A stretch of 51,016 nucleotides of DNA from TWA4 sp051879195 (GTDB lineage Bacteria; Bacillota; Clostridia; Lachnospirales; Lachnospiraceae). A model generated the notes under the pieces. It was not told where the DNA came from and ran no database searches. It worked only from the letters and a program-made list of their open reading frames with translations. Shown piece by piece: positions 8,662 to 17,178 of this stretch; within the stretch, counting starts at the first letter, position 1, and each line of letters starts with the position of its first letter. Both the position numbers and the translations under genes were made by a program. The stretch is from the NCBI GenBank assembly GCA_051879195.1, contig JBJELO010000092.1:1-51016 (forward strand), in the 5' to 3' direction.

Positions 8662-9447
8662 TTGCAGCTGGAATTTGATTTGAAGGTATTCAGAGGACCT
8701 CTTGATCTGCTGATGCATCTGATAGAAAAAAACAGGATAGATATATATGATATTCCCATCGGGCTGCTGACAGATCAGTACATGGCCTGTCTGGAGAATA
8801 TGGAGCCTGATCTGGATTCCAACAGTGAATTTCTGGTTATGGCATCGACGCTGCTGTATCTGAAAGCCCGTTCCCTGCTTCCCGGCGAAGAGGAAGGAGG
8901 GGAAGATGCGGAAGATCCCAGAGAAGAACTGGTACGGCGGCTTCTGGAGTATAAGATGTTCCAGGAAATATCACAGGTTCTGGAAGAACAGGAAGAACTG
9001 AGCGGAGACAGTGCGTACCGGAAAGAGCAGCTGCCGGAAGAAGTGCGTGCTTATAAGGAACCGGTGAATCTGGATGAACTGCTGGAAGGCGTGGATATGA
9101 AACGTCTGCATAAGGTGTTTCAGATGCTGATGCGCAGACAGGAACAGATGCGGGATCCGGTCAGGAGCAATTTCGGAAAAATCCGCAGGGAACCTCTGAA
9201 GGTAGGAGATCGTATTGCCGGTCTGACAAAGCGTCTGAAAGAGCAGCATCATTTCTGGTTCAGCGAAGTGCTGGAGGAAGGAAGCCGCTTTGAAGTGGTG
9301 GTCACTTTCCTTGCCATGCTGGAACTGATGAAAGCGGGACAGATTGTGATTACTCAGGAAGAACGGTTTGGAGATATTTATCTGGAAGCCGCAGACGGTA
9401 TGCGCGAGCTTTCCGAAGAAGCGCTGGCGGAGATTACGGAGTATTGA
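8662..9447 (+). CDS. scpA: segregation and condensation protein A
   Basis: Kleisin subunit of the bacterial SMC-ScpA-ScpB condensin that organises and segregates chromosomes. The 261-residue product starts at a TTG (8662) behind AGGTGGTGA (8649-8657); no in-frame ATG lies nearby. The N-terminal SMC-neck domain has the family signature FRGPLDLLMHLIEKNRIDIYD, followed by LLYLKARSLLP. The C-terminal winged helix includes VVTFLAMLELMKAGQI. A Glu/Asp-rich linker lies in the middle. scpB follows 48 bp downstream in the same operon. Confidence 0.95.
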   Translation: MQLEFDLKVFRGPLDLLMHLIEKNRIDIYDIPIGLLTDQYMACLENMEPDLDSNSEFLVMASTLLYLKARSLLPGEEEGGEDAEDPREELVRRLLEYKMFQEISQVLEEQEELSGDSAYRKEQLPEEVRAYKEPVNLDELLEGVDMKRLHKVFQMLMRRQEQMRDPVRSNFGKIRREPLKVGDRIAGLTKRLKEQHHFWFSEVLEEGSRFEVVVTFLAMLELMKAGQIVITQEERFGDIYLEAADGMRELSEEALAEITEY

Positions 9448-9495
9448 TGATGCAGACAGCGGAGACGGAATATTGATCAATTTGGAGGGATAGGT

Positions 9496-10230
9496 TTGGA
9501 TAAAAAAGCAGAATTGGCAGCGGCGGCGGAGGCGGTGCTGTTTGCCATGGGAGAGCCGGTAAGCCTTCAGGTGCTGGCCAGCGCTTTGAAAACAGATGTG
9601 TCTGAAACCCGTGAAGTAATCGGATATCTGCGGGATTCCTATGAAACGCAGGCGCGCGGGATTCATCTGATCGAGCTGGAGGGAAGTTATCAGCTCTGTA
9701 CAAAACCGGAGTTTTATGAAAATCTTATAACAGTGGCGGCTATGCCGGAGAAGCCGGTTCTTACAGATACCGTTCTGGAGACACTGTCCATTGTTGCATA
9801 CAGGCAGCCTGTGACGAAGGCAGAAATCAGCAGAATCCGGGGGGTTTCTTCCGACCACGCGGTGAGCCGTCTGGTGGAATACGGTCTGATCCGGGAAGCG
9901 GGAAGACTGAATGCGCCGGGACGCCCCATGCTGTTTGTCACAACAAAAGAATTTCTGCGCCGCTTCGGGATGGACTCTCTGGAGCAGCTTCCGGAGATGA
10001 AAATACCTGAAAAGGCAGCAGAAGATGTGAAAGCAGCAGATGGAGCAGAAACTGAAGAGGCAGCGGAAGGTGCAGAAACAGCGGAAAGCGTAGAAACTGC
10101 AGAAACAGCGGAAAAAACAGAAAAAACGAAAACTGCAGAATACGCAGAAAAGTCAGAAAAGACAGAAAAGACAGAAACGGATCGTCAGAAGCCCCGGGCA
10201 AACGGTCTGCAGGAAGATCAGGAGGAATAA
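9496..10230 (+). CDS. scpB: segregation and condensation protein B with long charged tail
   Basis: Dimeric winged-helix partner of ScpA in the SMC condensin. It starts at TTG 9496 behind GGAGGGA (9484-9490). Residues 1-165 are a standard ScpB core with AAEAVLFAMGEPVS, LTDTVLETLSIVAYRQP and SRLVEYGLIREAGR, ending RFGMDSLEQLP. The remaining roughly 80 residues are an unusual low-complexity tail of Ala, Glu, Thr and Lys with repeated TAEKTEKT-like units. Total length is 244, against about 180-200 for typical ScpB. The tail is probably disordered; its role is unknown. Confidence 0.93.
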   Translation: MDKKAELAAAAEAVLFAMGEPVSLQVLASALKTDVSETREVIGYLRDSYETQARGIHLIELEGSYQLCTKPEFYENLITVAAMPEKPVLTDTVLETLSIVAYRQPVTKAEISRIRGVSSDHAVSRLVEYGLIREAGRLNAPGRPMLFVTTKEFLRRFGMDSLEQLPEMKIPEKAAEDVKAADGAETEEAAEGAETAESVETAETAEKTEKTKTAEYAEKSEKTEKTETDRQKPRANGLQEDQEE

Positions 10231-10233
10231 TTT

Positions 10234-11031
10234 ATGAAGACAATAGGATTTATCGGATGCGGCAATATGGGCGGTGCAATTATGGGAGGCATCATTGCAG
10301 AGGGATATGTGGATGGTGCCCATGTGATTGCTTCGGATAAAAATAAGGCACAGCTGAAAAAAGCAGCGGATTCCATGGGAATCCGTACCACCACAGATAA
10401 CCGTGAAGCAGCCCGCGAAGCAGATATTCTGTTTCTTTCCGTGAAGCCGCAGTTTTATGAATCAGTTATTGATGAGATCCGGGATGATGTTGATATGGAT
10501 AAACTGATCATTACCATTGCACCCGGATGGAGTCTGGAGCGACTGGCGGCTGCTTTTGGAAAGAAACTACAGATCGTCCGTACCATGCCCAATACCCCGG
10601 CTTTGGTGGGAGAGGGCAATATTGTAGTCAGTCCCGGTTCTCTTGTAACAGAGGAGAATCTGGAAGAAGCGCTGACTGTGCTTCGGTGCTGCGGGAAGGC
10701 GACGATCATTCCCGAAAGTCTGATGGATGCGGCAGTAGCAGTCAGCGGCAGCTCACCGGCTTATGTATTCATGATGATCGAAGCCATGGCAGATGCAGCT
10801 GTGGCAGACGGAATGCCCAGGGCGCAGGCCTATACCTTTGCGGCACAGGCGGTTTACGGCAGCGCAAAGATGGTTCTGGAGACCGGCAGACATCCTGCCG
10901 AACTGAAAGACATGGTATGTTCTCCCGCAGGAACCACCATTGAAGCAGTCCGTGTTCTGGAAGAAAAAGGATTCCGCAGCAGTATCATAGAAGCGATGCA
11001 GGCCTGCACCAGAAAAACAAAAGGACTGTAA
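10234..11031 (+). CDS. proC: pyrroline-5-carboxylate reductase
   Basis: NAD(P)H-dependent last step of proline synthesis. The 265-residue protein begins 3 bp after scpB behind a GGAGG site. It has an N-terminal Rossmann motif GFIGCGNMGGAIMGG (residues 4-18), the segment IVRTMPNTPALVGEG, the dimer/active-site region AVSGSSPAYVFMMIEAMAD, and the C-terminal signature LKDMVCSPAGTTIEAVRVLE. Length and motifs are ordinary. Its place in the scpAB operon has no obvious functional meaning. Confidence 0.96.
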   Translation: MKTIGFIGCGNMGGAIMGGIIAEGYVDGAHVIASDKNKAQLKKAADSMGIRTTTDNREAAREADILFLSVKPQFYESVIDEIRDDVDMDKLIITIAPGWSLERLAAAFGKKLQIVRTMPNTPALVGEGNIVVSPGSLVTEENLEEALTVLRCCGKATIIPESLMDAAVAVSGSSPAYVFMMIEAMADAAVADGMPRAQAYTFAAQAVYGSAKMVLETGRHPAELKDMVCSPAGTTIEAVRVLEEKGFRSSIIEAMQACTRKTKGL

Positions 11032-11342
11032 AATTGTGCATAAAGGTCTTCTGTATATTTTTACGTAAATTGTGCTTTTGTCAGAAATAAAATTGTAATA
11101 GTTATACAAACAGTCTGGAAAAATCTGGATTAAAAAAACGATTGGATTGTATAAAATTTGATACAACCATGGAGGAATTGTTAATCAATTGTCAAAAAAA
11201 GACTTTGAACAGCCTTAAAATTGTAGTAATACTACAAATAAAAGACTTCTGAAATAAAAAAAGTTGTGACAAGCTAACGTTTTTTTCGGAGAAAAAATAA
11301 AATGAAAAGAAAGAAATTATAAACAATGAGTAAAATTTCAGG
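11032..11342. promoter_or_regulatory. AT-rich region upstream of rnf with several TTGTA/TACAA palindromes
   Basis: There is no convincing gene between proC and the rnf promoter. Four short inverted repeats stand out: 11093-11109 (TTGTA with TACAA), 11147-11166 (TTGTAT, 8 bases, ATACAA), 11176-11190 (AATTG, 5 bases, CAATT) and 11221-11237 (TTGTAGTA, one base, TACTACAA; perfect). They could be operator sites for a dimeric repressor of rnf. The region is AT-rich, so some symmetry is expected by chance. Confidence 0.4.
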
Positions 11343-11370
11343 TTGTATTAAATTGTATTTATGTTATAAT
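11343..11370 (+). promoter_or_regulatory. putative sigma-A promoter of the rnf operon
   Basis: TTGTAT (11343-11348), a 16-base spacer and a perfect TATAAT (11365-11370). It implies a 5' leader of about 215 bases before rnfC. Part of that leader (about 11490-11530) is a GC-richer segment with partly self-complementary sequence (AGACAT with ATGTCT). Confidence 0.65.
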
Positions 11371-11593
11371 GTTCACATACGTATGGCATTTTGCGATAAA
11401 ATCTGCAAAAATGCATAAAACTGCAGGCAATTTTGTTCAGGGGTTTGTGTTGGGGATATGTGACAGATTCCTACAAAATATCGGGATAAAGACATGCGCC
11501 GGCATGCTGAGTGGTGCATGTGTATGTCTTTATCCGGATGGCGTCCGCAGCGGTATGTTAATTTTAATATTATGTAAAGGAGAAGGATGACAG

Positions 11594-12907
11594 ATGAATT
11601 TAGCTACATTCAAGGGTGGTACCCATCCCTATGATGGAAAAGATCTCTCCAAGGATCGTCCGGTCAAGGTTGTGCTGCCTAAAGGCGAGCTTGTTTATGC
11701 CATGTCCCAGCATCTTGGCGCCCCTTCCAAACCGATTGTTAACAAGGGAGACCACATTCTGGTGGGACAGCGCATTGCAGAAGCAAGTGCATTTATTTCC
11801 GCACATATCTGCAGCTCTGTATCAGGTACTGTAAAGGCAATCGAGCCCCGTCTGTTACCGGGCGGCAATATGTGCCAGTGCATTATTGTTGAAAATGACG
11901 GCAAGTATGAAGCGGTAGAAGGATTTGGCGAGAAGAGAGACTACACCAAACTGTCCAAGCAGGAGATCCGTGACATTGTAAAGGATGCCGGCATTGTTGG
12001 TATGGGCGGTGCAGGTTTCCCGAACCATGTCAAGATTACTCCCAAGGACGACAACGCCATCGATTATGTTCTGGTCAATGCAGCAGAGTGTGAGCCTTAT
12101 CTGACTTCCGATTACCGTATGCTGCTTGAACAGCCTGAAAAACTGATCGGTGGTCTGAAGATTCTGCTTCAGCTGTTCGACAAAGCACAGGGTGTGATCG
12201 GTATTGAAGACAACAAACCGGACTGTATTGAAAAGCTTACCCAGATGACGGCGAATGAGCCCCGCATTAAAGTGCAGCCTCTGAAAACCAAATATCCCCA
12301 GGGTGCTGAGCGTGCGCTGATCTATGCGTGCACAGGACGAAAAGTGCATTCCGCGATTCTGCCTGCGGACATGGGCTGTGTAGTGGATAACGTGGATACC
12401 GTTATTTCCATTTACAATGCCGTTGCGGAGAATATCCCGCTGATCCGCCGTATCGTAACGATTACCGGAGACTGTGTAAAGACACCTCAGAACTTCGAGG
12501 TAAGAACAGGTACCAATTACGCTGAACTTGTGGAAGAAGCCGGCGGACTGACCTGTGAACCTGAGAAAGTTATTTCCGGCGGTCCCATGATGGGCAAGGC
12601 ACTGTTTGACATCAATGTGCCCGTTACCAAGACTTCTTCAGCGATGCTGTTCCTGTCACATGACGATGTGGCTGCCATGGAACCGACAGCCTGCATCCGG
12701 TGCGGACGCTGTGTGGAAGCCTGTCCTTCCAATCTGGTGCCTCAGATGATGATCGAATATGCGCTGCGCAACGACATTGAAGGCTTCAAACGGATCGGTG
12801 GTATGGAATGCTACGAATGCGGCAGCTGTACCTTCGTATGTCCTGCAAAACGCCGTCTGACTCAGGCATTTGCTCAGGCAAGAGCCGAAGGCAGAAAGAA
12901 AAAATAG
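11594..12907 (+). CDS. rnfC: Rnf complex subunit C (NADH-binding, iron-sulfur)
   Basis: Peripheral subunit of the ferredoxin:NAD+ oxidoreductase Rnf, which exports Na+ or H+. The 437-residue protein starts at ATG 11594 behind AAGGAGAAGG. It has a GGTHP start, the NADH/FMN segment GMGGAGFPNHVK followed by VNAAECEPYLT, and two 4Fe-4S motifs near the C-terminus: CIRCGRCVEACP and CYECGSCTFVCP. This is the first gene of rnfCDGEAB. The downstream genes are closely spaced and share codon style. The order matches the acetogen Rnf operon. Confidence 0.97.
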   Translation: MNLATFKGGTHPYDGKDLSKDRPVKVVLPKGELVYAMSQHLGAPSKPIVNKGDHILVGQRIAEASAFISAHICSSVSGTVKAIEPRLLPGGNMCQCIIVENDGKYEAVEGFGEKRDYTKLSKQEIRDIVKDAGIVGMGGAGFPNHVKITPKDDNAIDYVLVNAAECEPYLTSDYRMLLEQPEKLIGGLKILLQLFDKAQGVIGIEDNKPDCIEKLTQMTANEPRIKVQPLKTKYPQGAERALIYACTGRKVHSAILPADMGCVVDNVDTVISIYNAVAENIPLIRRIVTITGDCVKTPQNFEVRTGTNYAELVEEAGGLTCEPEKVISGGPMMGKALFDINVPVTKTSSAMLFLSHDDVAAMEPTACIRCGRCVEACPSNLVPQMMIEYALRNDIEGFKRIGGMECYECGSCTFVCPAKRRLTQAFAQARAEGRKKK

Positions 12908-12922
12908 AAAGAGGTGTAGAAA

Positions 12923-13749
12923 GTGAACAAAAAGCTGAATGTATCTGCATCACCCCATGTTCGAAGTAAAGATTCCACTTCTTCTATTATGCGTGATGTA
13001 GTAATCGCCATGATCCCTGCGACCGTTGTCGGCGTGGTTAACGCTTTCGTCAACATGGGAGCTTCTGTCGGAATCAATGCGATTCTGATTATTGTGGTTT
13101 CAATTGCAGCCAGTGTGCTGGCTGAATATGTATATGAAAAGATTGTAAAAAGACCCATTACCATCGGAGATTACTCCGCAGCCGTTACCGGTCTGATTCT
13201 GGCGCTGAATATGCCGCCNNNNNNNNNNNNNNNNNNNNNNNNNNNNNNNNNNNNNNNNNNNNNNNNNNNNNNNNNNNNNNNNNNNNNNNNNNNNNNNNNN
13301 NNNNNNNNNNNNNNNNNNTGGCAACCGGTATGACTCCCGGTACCATCGGTGAGACATCTGCCATTGCACTTCTGATCGGTGCTGCATACATGCTTTACAA
13401 AAAGGTTATTTCATGGCGGATCCCTGTTACATATATTGCAACCGTTGCTGTATTTGCCCTGATATTCGGTTCTGAAGGCATGTTCAATTTCGAATATATG
13501 CTGGCTCACGTACTGGGCGGCGGCCTGATCTTCGGTGCCTTCTTCATGGCTACTGATTATGTAACAAGTCCTATTACTCCTCTTGGCCAGATCGTATTTG
13601 GTGTATGCCTCGGTCTCCTGACCGGCATCTTCCGTATCTTCGGCGGTTCCGCTGAAGGTGTATCCTATGCGATTATCTTCTGCAACATGCTGGTGCCTCT
13701 GATCGAGAAATTCACCATGCCTGTTCCGTTTGGAAAGGAGAAAAAGTAA
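12923..13749 (+). CDS. rnfD: Rnf complex subunit D, interrupted by an assembly gap
   Basis: Integral membrane subunit that carries a covalent FMN. The N-terminal part (12923-13218) runs from MNKKLNVSASPHVRSK to GLILALNMPP. The C-terminal part (13319-13749) has TIGETSAIALLIG, GGGLIFGAFFMATDYVTSP and ends in PFGKEKK. Between them lie 100 N. The two sides are in different frames across 100 bases and together encode only about 240 residues, against a usual length near 310-320, so the gap is probably more than 100 bases. The FMN-attachment Thr motif would fall in the missing part. This is an assembly defect, not a proven mutation. Confidence 0.9.
13219..13318. other. scaffold gap of exactly 100 N
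   Basis: A run of 100 N lies within rnfD. The round number is the usual placeholder for a gap of unknown size, and the reading frame is not preserved across it. Confidence 0.98.
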
Positions 13750-13750
13750 T

Positions 13751-14308
13751 ATGGGAAAGAATACAATTGTAAAAGATACCTTAACTCTTCTGGCAATCAC
13801 TCTGGTCTGCGGACTTCTGCTGGGTCTGGTATACTCAAAGACCGAAGGACCGATCGCAGAGGCTGCGGAAAAAGCAAAACAGGAAGCTTATACAAAAGTT
13901 TATCCGAATGGTGAGTTTACATCTGACGAAGCTCTCGAAAGCGCTCTGGCTGATTTTACGGCAGACGATAAAGATGCTGTTATTTCAGAAGTTCTGTATG
14001 CAAACGGCGGCGAAGGCTACGTGTTCTCATGCCAGGCATCCGGTTACGGCGGCCCTGTAAAACTGGCTGTAGGCGTATCAGCTGATAAGACAATTACCGG
14101 TCTTTCTGTGCTTTCCATGGATGAAACTCCTGGTCTGGGCGCGAAATGTACCAACGAAGACTTCCAGGCACAGTTTGCGGGAATCCAGGCTGATCAGATC
14201 GTCATCAATCAGGATTATGACCAGATCAGCGGTGCAACCATTACATCCAGCGCGATTATGAGAGCTGTCAATGCAACACTGAAATTTGTTGCGGAAAATG
14301 CCAATTAA
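13751..14308 (+). CDS. rnfG: Rnf complex subunit G, covalent flavoprotein
   Basis: Subunit with one N-terminal membrane anchor (residues 11-29) and an extracytoplasmic FMN domain. The ATG at 13751 follows AAGGAG and directly follows the rnfD stop; it gives 185 residues. The flavinylation motif SGATITSSA near residues 162-170 supplies the Thr to which ApbE-type transferases attach FMN. The segment SMDETPGLGAKC is also typical. No apbE gene lies in the window, so flavinylation must be served from elsewhere. Confidence 0.96.
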   Translation: MGKNTIVKDTLTLLAITLVCGLLLGLVYSKTEGPIAEAAEKAKQEAYTKVYPNGEFTSDEALESALADFTADDKDAVISEVLYANGGEGYVFSCQASGYGGPVKLAVGVSADKTITGLSVLSMDETPGLGAKCTNEDFQAQFAGIQADQIVINQDYDQISGATITSSAIMRAVNATLKFVAENAN

Positions 14309-14320
14309 GGAGGGGTATCG

Positions 14321-15115
14321 ATGAATAAGTTTGTATCACGTATTTACAACGGTATCATCAAGGAAAACCCGACCTTTGTTCTGATGCTGGGTATGTGTCC
14401 CACACTGGCAACGACTACATCTGCGATCAATGGTCTCAGCATGGGTCTGTCAACTACCGTTGTTCTGATTCTGTCCAACATGGTTATTTCAGCCATGAGA
14501 AAGATTATTCCCGATAAGGTGAGAATTCCCGCCTTTATCGTTATTGTAGCATCCTTCGTAACCATGGTGCAGCTGCTGATCAAAGGCTTCCTGCCTTCAC
14601 TGGACAGCGCTCTGGGTCTTTACATTCCGCTGATCGTTGTTAACTGTATCATCCTTGGCCGTGCGGAATCCTGCGCATCCAAATGCGGTGTTCTGGAATC
14701 AGCAGGAGACGGTATCGGCATGGGCCTTGGTTTCACCGTTGCTCTGACCTGTATCGGTGTGGTAAGAGAGATTCTTGGTTCCGGTTCTGCTTTCGGTTTC
14801 CAGTTTATTCCCGAAACTTTCCACATCTCCATTTTCGTACTGGCTCCCGGCGCTTTCTTCGTACTGGGCTGCCTGCAGGCTGTTCTGAATAAGACCAGGA
14901 TTTCCAAACCTGGTGCAGGCTGCGGTTCTTCCATGGCATGCGGCGGCAACTGTGCGGAATGTGCTGGCGCTGTAAGAGCAGCTAACCACAGCAAGCTGGA
15001 TGAGATCAAAGCGGAAGCAGAGGCAAAGGCTGCTGCAGAAAAGGCTGCCAAAGCAAAAGCCGCTGCGGAAGCAAAAGCTGCCAAAGCTGCTGCGGAAGCA
15101 AAGAAAAGTGAATAA
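14321..15115 (+). CDS. rnfE: Rnf complex subunit E with Cys-rich and Ala/Lys-rich C-terminal extension
   Basis: Integral membrane subunit related to NqrD. Residues 1-197 are a normal RnfE core with GIIKENPTFVLMLGMCPTLA and IVVNCIILGRAESCA. A 67-residue extension follows, which ordinary RnfE proteins of about 200 residues lack. Its first part has four Cys near residues 201, 207, 211 and 214 (spacing 5, 3 and 2), as in a metal or Fe-S site. The rest is a highly charged Ala/Lys/Glu helix-like run. The reading frame is clean to a stop just before rnfA, so the tail looks genuine. Its function is not known to me. Confidence 0.94.
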   Translation: MNKFVSRIYNGIIKENPTFVLMLGMCPTLATTTSAINGLSMGLSTTVVLILSNMVISAMRKIIPDKVRIPAFIVIVASFVTMVQLLIKGFLPSLDSALGLYIPLIVVNCIILGRAESCASKCGVLESAGDGIGMGLGFTVALTCIGVVREILGSGSAFGFQFIPETFHISIFVLAPGAFFVLGCLQAVLNKTRISKPGAGCGSSMACGGNCAECAGAVRAANHSKLDEIKAEAEAKAAAEKAAKAKAAAEAKAAKAAAEAKKSE

Positions 15116-15131
15116 GGAGGAGTGATAGAGA

Positions 15132-15737
15132 ATGTTTGTTCAACTGTTATTGGTAATAATCAGTACCGCCCTGGTAAATAACGTTGTCTTAAGTCAGTTC
15201 CTCGGCTTATGTCCTTTCCTGGGTGTATCAAAGAAGACCGATATGGCAGCCGGCATGGGCGCAGCCGTAATCTTCGTTATCGTTATCGCATCTGCTGTAA
15301 CAAACCTGATCCAGAATCTGCTGCTGGTTCCCCAGGGAATCGACTATCTGCAGACCATCGTATTTATTCTGGTTATTGCAGGTCTGGTACAGTTCGTAGA
15401 AATGTTTTTAAAGAAAGCAATGCCTGCTTTGTATGAATCACTGGGCGTATATCTTCCTCTGATTACTACGAACTGTGCAGTGCTTGGTGTAGCTATCAAC
15501 AATACTGCAGATTACCCTGTGGGAGCGGATTATACGGTTCTGACTTCTCTGCTGTTCAGTGTTATTTCCGGTCTTGGTATCGCGATCGGCTTTACGATTG
15601 CAATCGTCCTGCTGGCAAGCATCCGTGAGAAGATCGAATACAACGATTTCCCCGAACCTTCCAAGGGCTCTCCCATTGTGTTAATTACAGCCGGTCTCAT
15701 GGCGATTGCCATGTTCGGTTTCAGCGGTCTGGTATAA
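15132..15737 (+). CDS. rnfA: Rnf complex subunit A
   Basis: A 201-residue membrane protein, homologous to NqrE, that with RnfE forms the central membrane core holding a 2Fe-2S site. It has six hydrophobic segments and the family motifs NNVVLSQFLGLCPFLG and LITTNCAVLGVAIN, with conserved Cys in each. Start ATG 15132 lies behind AAGGAGGAG. It is packed between rnfE and rnfB. Confidence 0.97.
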   Translation: MFVQLLLVIISTALVNNVVLSQFLGLCPFLGVSKKTDMAAGMGAAVIFVIVIASAVTNLIQNLLLVPQGIDYLQTIVFILVIAGLVQFVEMFLKKAMPALYESLGVYLPLITTNCAVLGVAINNTADYPVGADYTVLTSLLFSVISGLGIAIGFTIAIVLLASIREKIEYNDFPEPSKGSPIVLITAGLMAIAMFGFSGLV

Positions 15738-15752
15738 TAAAGGAGGATTAGA

Positions 15753-16550
15753 ATGAACGGTGTAGTATTAGCCGGTATCGTTGTCGGCGTTGTTGGTATT
15801 ATCGTCGCAGTTCTCCTGGGTATTGCTGCTGAAGCATTCAAGGTTGAAGTGGACGAAAGAGTAACTGCTGTCCGCGGCGAACTGCCCGGCAACAACTGCG
15901 GCGGCTGCGGATATGCAGGCTGTGACGGTCTGGCAGCAGCAATCGTTGCAGGCAATGCAAGAGTGGATCAGTGTCCCGTAGGCGGAGCTGCAGTCGGCCA
16001 GAAGATTGCTGCCATCCTGGGTGTGGAAGCATCCATGAGCGAACGCAAGGTTGCCTATGTAAAATGTGCAGGTACCTGTGACAAGGCAGGCAATAAATAT
16101 AATTATTACGGCGTGGACGACTGCCTGAAAGCAGTCATCGTACCCGGCGGCGGCGCAAAGGTCTGCTCTTATGGATGTCTTGGTCTGGGAAGCTGTACCC
16201 GTGTCTGCGATTTTGACAGTATTGCAATCGTGGATGGAGTTGCAAAAGTTAACACCGAGACCTGTAAGGCCTGTGGAAACTGTGCAAATGTCTGCCCGAA
16301 ACATCTGATTGACATGATTCCTTACAGTGCAACAGAGAAATCCATCGTTGTCTGCTCATCACATGACAAGGGCAAGGCGGTTAAGGATTCCTGTGATGCG
16401 GGCTGTATCGGCTGCGGTGCCTGCAAGAAGCAGTGTGAAGCCGGTGCCATTGACATTGTCAACAATCTGGCAGTTATCGATTATGATAAATGTACTGGCT
16501 GCGGCAAATGTGCAGATAAGTGTCCCAGAAACATTATCCTTAAGAAATAA
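15753..16550 (+). CDS. rnfB: Rnf complex subunit B, ferredoxin-entry iron-sulfur subunit
   Basis: A 265-residue protein thought to accept electrons from reduced ferredoxin. One N-terminal membrane anchor (residues 4-24) is followed by a 4Fe-4S domain of the NNCGGCGYAGCDG type. Then come ferredoxin-like motifs: CKACGNCANVCPKH, CDAGCIGCGACKKQC and CTGCGKCADKCPRN near the C-terminus. The middle also holds CSYGCLGLGSCTRVC. This is the last gene of the rnf operon; hairpins and a terminator follow. Confidence 0.97.
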   Translation: MNGVVLAGIVVGVVGIIVAVLLGIAAEAFKVEVDERVTAVRGELPGNNCGGCGYAGCDGLAAAIVAGNARVDQCPVGGAAVGQKIAAILGVEASMSERKVAYVKCAGTCDKAGNKYNYYGVDDCLKAVIVPGGGAKVCSYGCLGLGSCTRVCDFDSIAIVDGVAKVNTETCKACGNCANVCPKHLIDMIPYSATEKSIVVCSSHDKGKAVKDSCDAGCIGCGACKKQCEAGAIDIVNNLAVIDYDKCTGCGKCADKCPRNIILKK

Positions 16551-16628
16551 TCGACGGCACTTACATCATACGGATGAATCCGGCGGCCCGGCGGGCTGCC
16601 GGAAGGTGATGAAAAGAAATATAAAACA

Positions 16629-16677
16629 GCAAAAAGCGGAAGAAACCGGTGCGAATCGGTTTGCTTCCGCTTTTTGC
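16629..16677. terminator. bidirectional terminator after rnf
   Basis: GCAAAAAGCGGAAG (16629-16642) pairs perfectly with CTTCCGCTTTTTGC (16664-16677), with further pairing inside (AAACCG with CGGTTT). The stem carries a T run on either strand, so it can end rnf transcripts and also minus-strand transcripts from the riboswitch unit downstream. Two more stems without T runs flank it, at 16579-16601 and 16751-16793. Confidence 0.85.
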
Positions 16678-16904
16678 GTGCAACCGCTTTTATGTGTGCG
16701 GAAAACGGCTGCGTGTGTGTTTTTACTCCGGAGAACCCGGATAAGGAAAACCGGTACTGCAGAATCTGAGTGAGGGGAATTCTGCAGCACCGGCTTCCAG
16801 AGCGATACCGGTTTATAAAAGGGCCGATCGACCGGTATCTGAAAAAGAGGAGTAAGGTTTGCCATCATCCAAAAAGAGGATAAGCTCGCCGAATAAAGTG
16901 ATAC

Positions 16905-16935
16905 ATAAAAAAGACTGCTCCTTCAGGAACAGTCT
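16905..16935 (-). terminator. minus-strand terminator of the cobalamin riboswitch unit
   Basis: On the minus strand AGACTG...CAGTCT (16912-16935) forms a stem with a 4-base loop and is followed by six T (plus-strand A run 16907-16912). Just upstream on the same transcript a perfect 10-bp stem, GTAATTTTAT with ATAAAATTAC (16963-16972 with 16936-16945), could serve in the switching structure. Confidence 0.85.
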
Positions 16936-17002
16936 GTAATTTTATAAAAACGAAACATTAGAATAAAATTACCAAGAGCCTATTCACCGTAGGTTTGTGT
17001 AT

Positions 17003-17160
17003 CCATCAAGCAGGTCTCCTGACTAGGTTCACAGCCTCACCGAACCTTCCCAATATCACAATATCAGTGGCATAAATCGGATTGGCTCCCCATTACAGTG
17101 ACGGGATCGCTCCGGGATCTCACCGGAATTCCCTCTTAGCTCATAACTGAGAACTTGATT
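17003..17160 (-). promoter_or_regulatory. cobalamin riboswitch without a downstream gene
   Basis: Read on the minus strand, this segment has the conserved parts of a B12 riboswitch in order: GAGGGAATTCCGGTGAGA, ATCCCGGAGCGATCCCG, TCACTGTAATGGGGAG, GCCACTG, TTGGGAAGG, and the B12 box AGTCAGGAGACCTGC (plus-strand 17010-17024). The ends pair as P1 (ATCAAG with CTTGAT). It has its own promoter (17179-17207) and terminator (16905-16935), making a predicted RNA of about 265 bases. No credible ORF follows on the minus strand before the 3' end of rnfB. It is therefore either the leader of a lost gene or a free-standing B12-responsive RNA. Confidence 0.93.
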
Positions 17161-17178
17161 TCTTATTCAGCTGTCATT

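Noticed and set aside
11147..11237. Rex redox-repressor sites upstream of rnf
   Set aside because: The half-sites TTGTA/TACAA and total lengths of 17-20 bases differ from the TTGTTAA-N4-TTAACAA type of clostridial Rex site.
11369..11590. 73-residue ORF in the rnf leader
   Set aside because: It begins at the -10 box of the rnf promoter, lacks a ribosome site and has no recognisable pattern.
16566..16868. 100-residue minus-strand ORF downstream of the cobalamin riboswitch
   Set aside because: It has no ribosome site, runs straight through the bidirectional terminator stem and another hairpin, and its composition does not look like a protein. It is the only candidate target ORF of the riboswitch, so it was examined with care.
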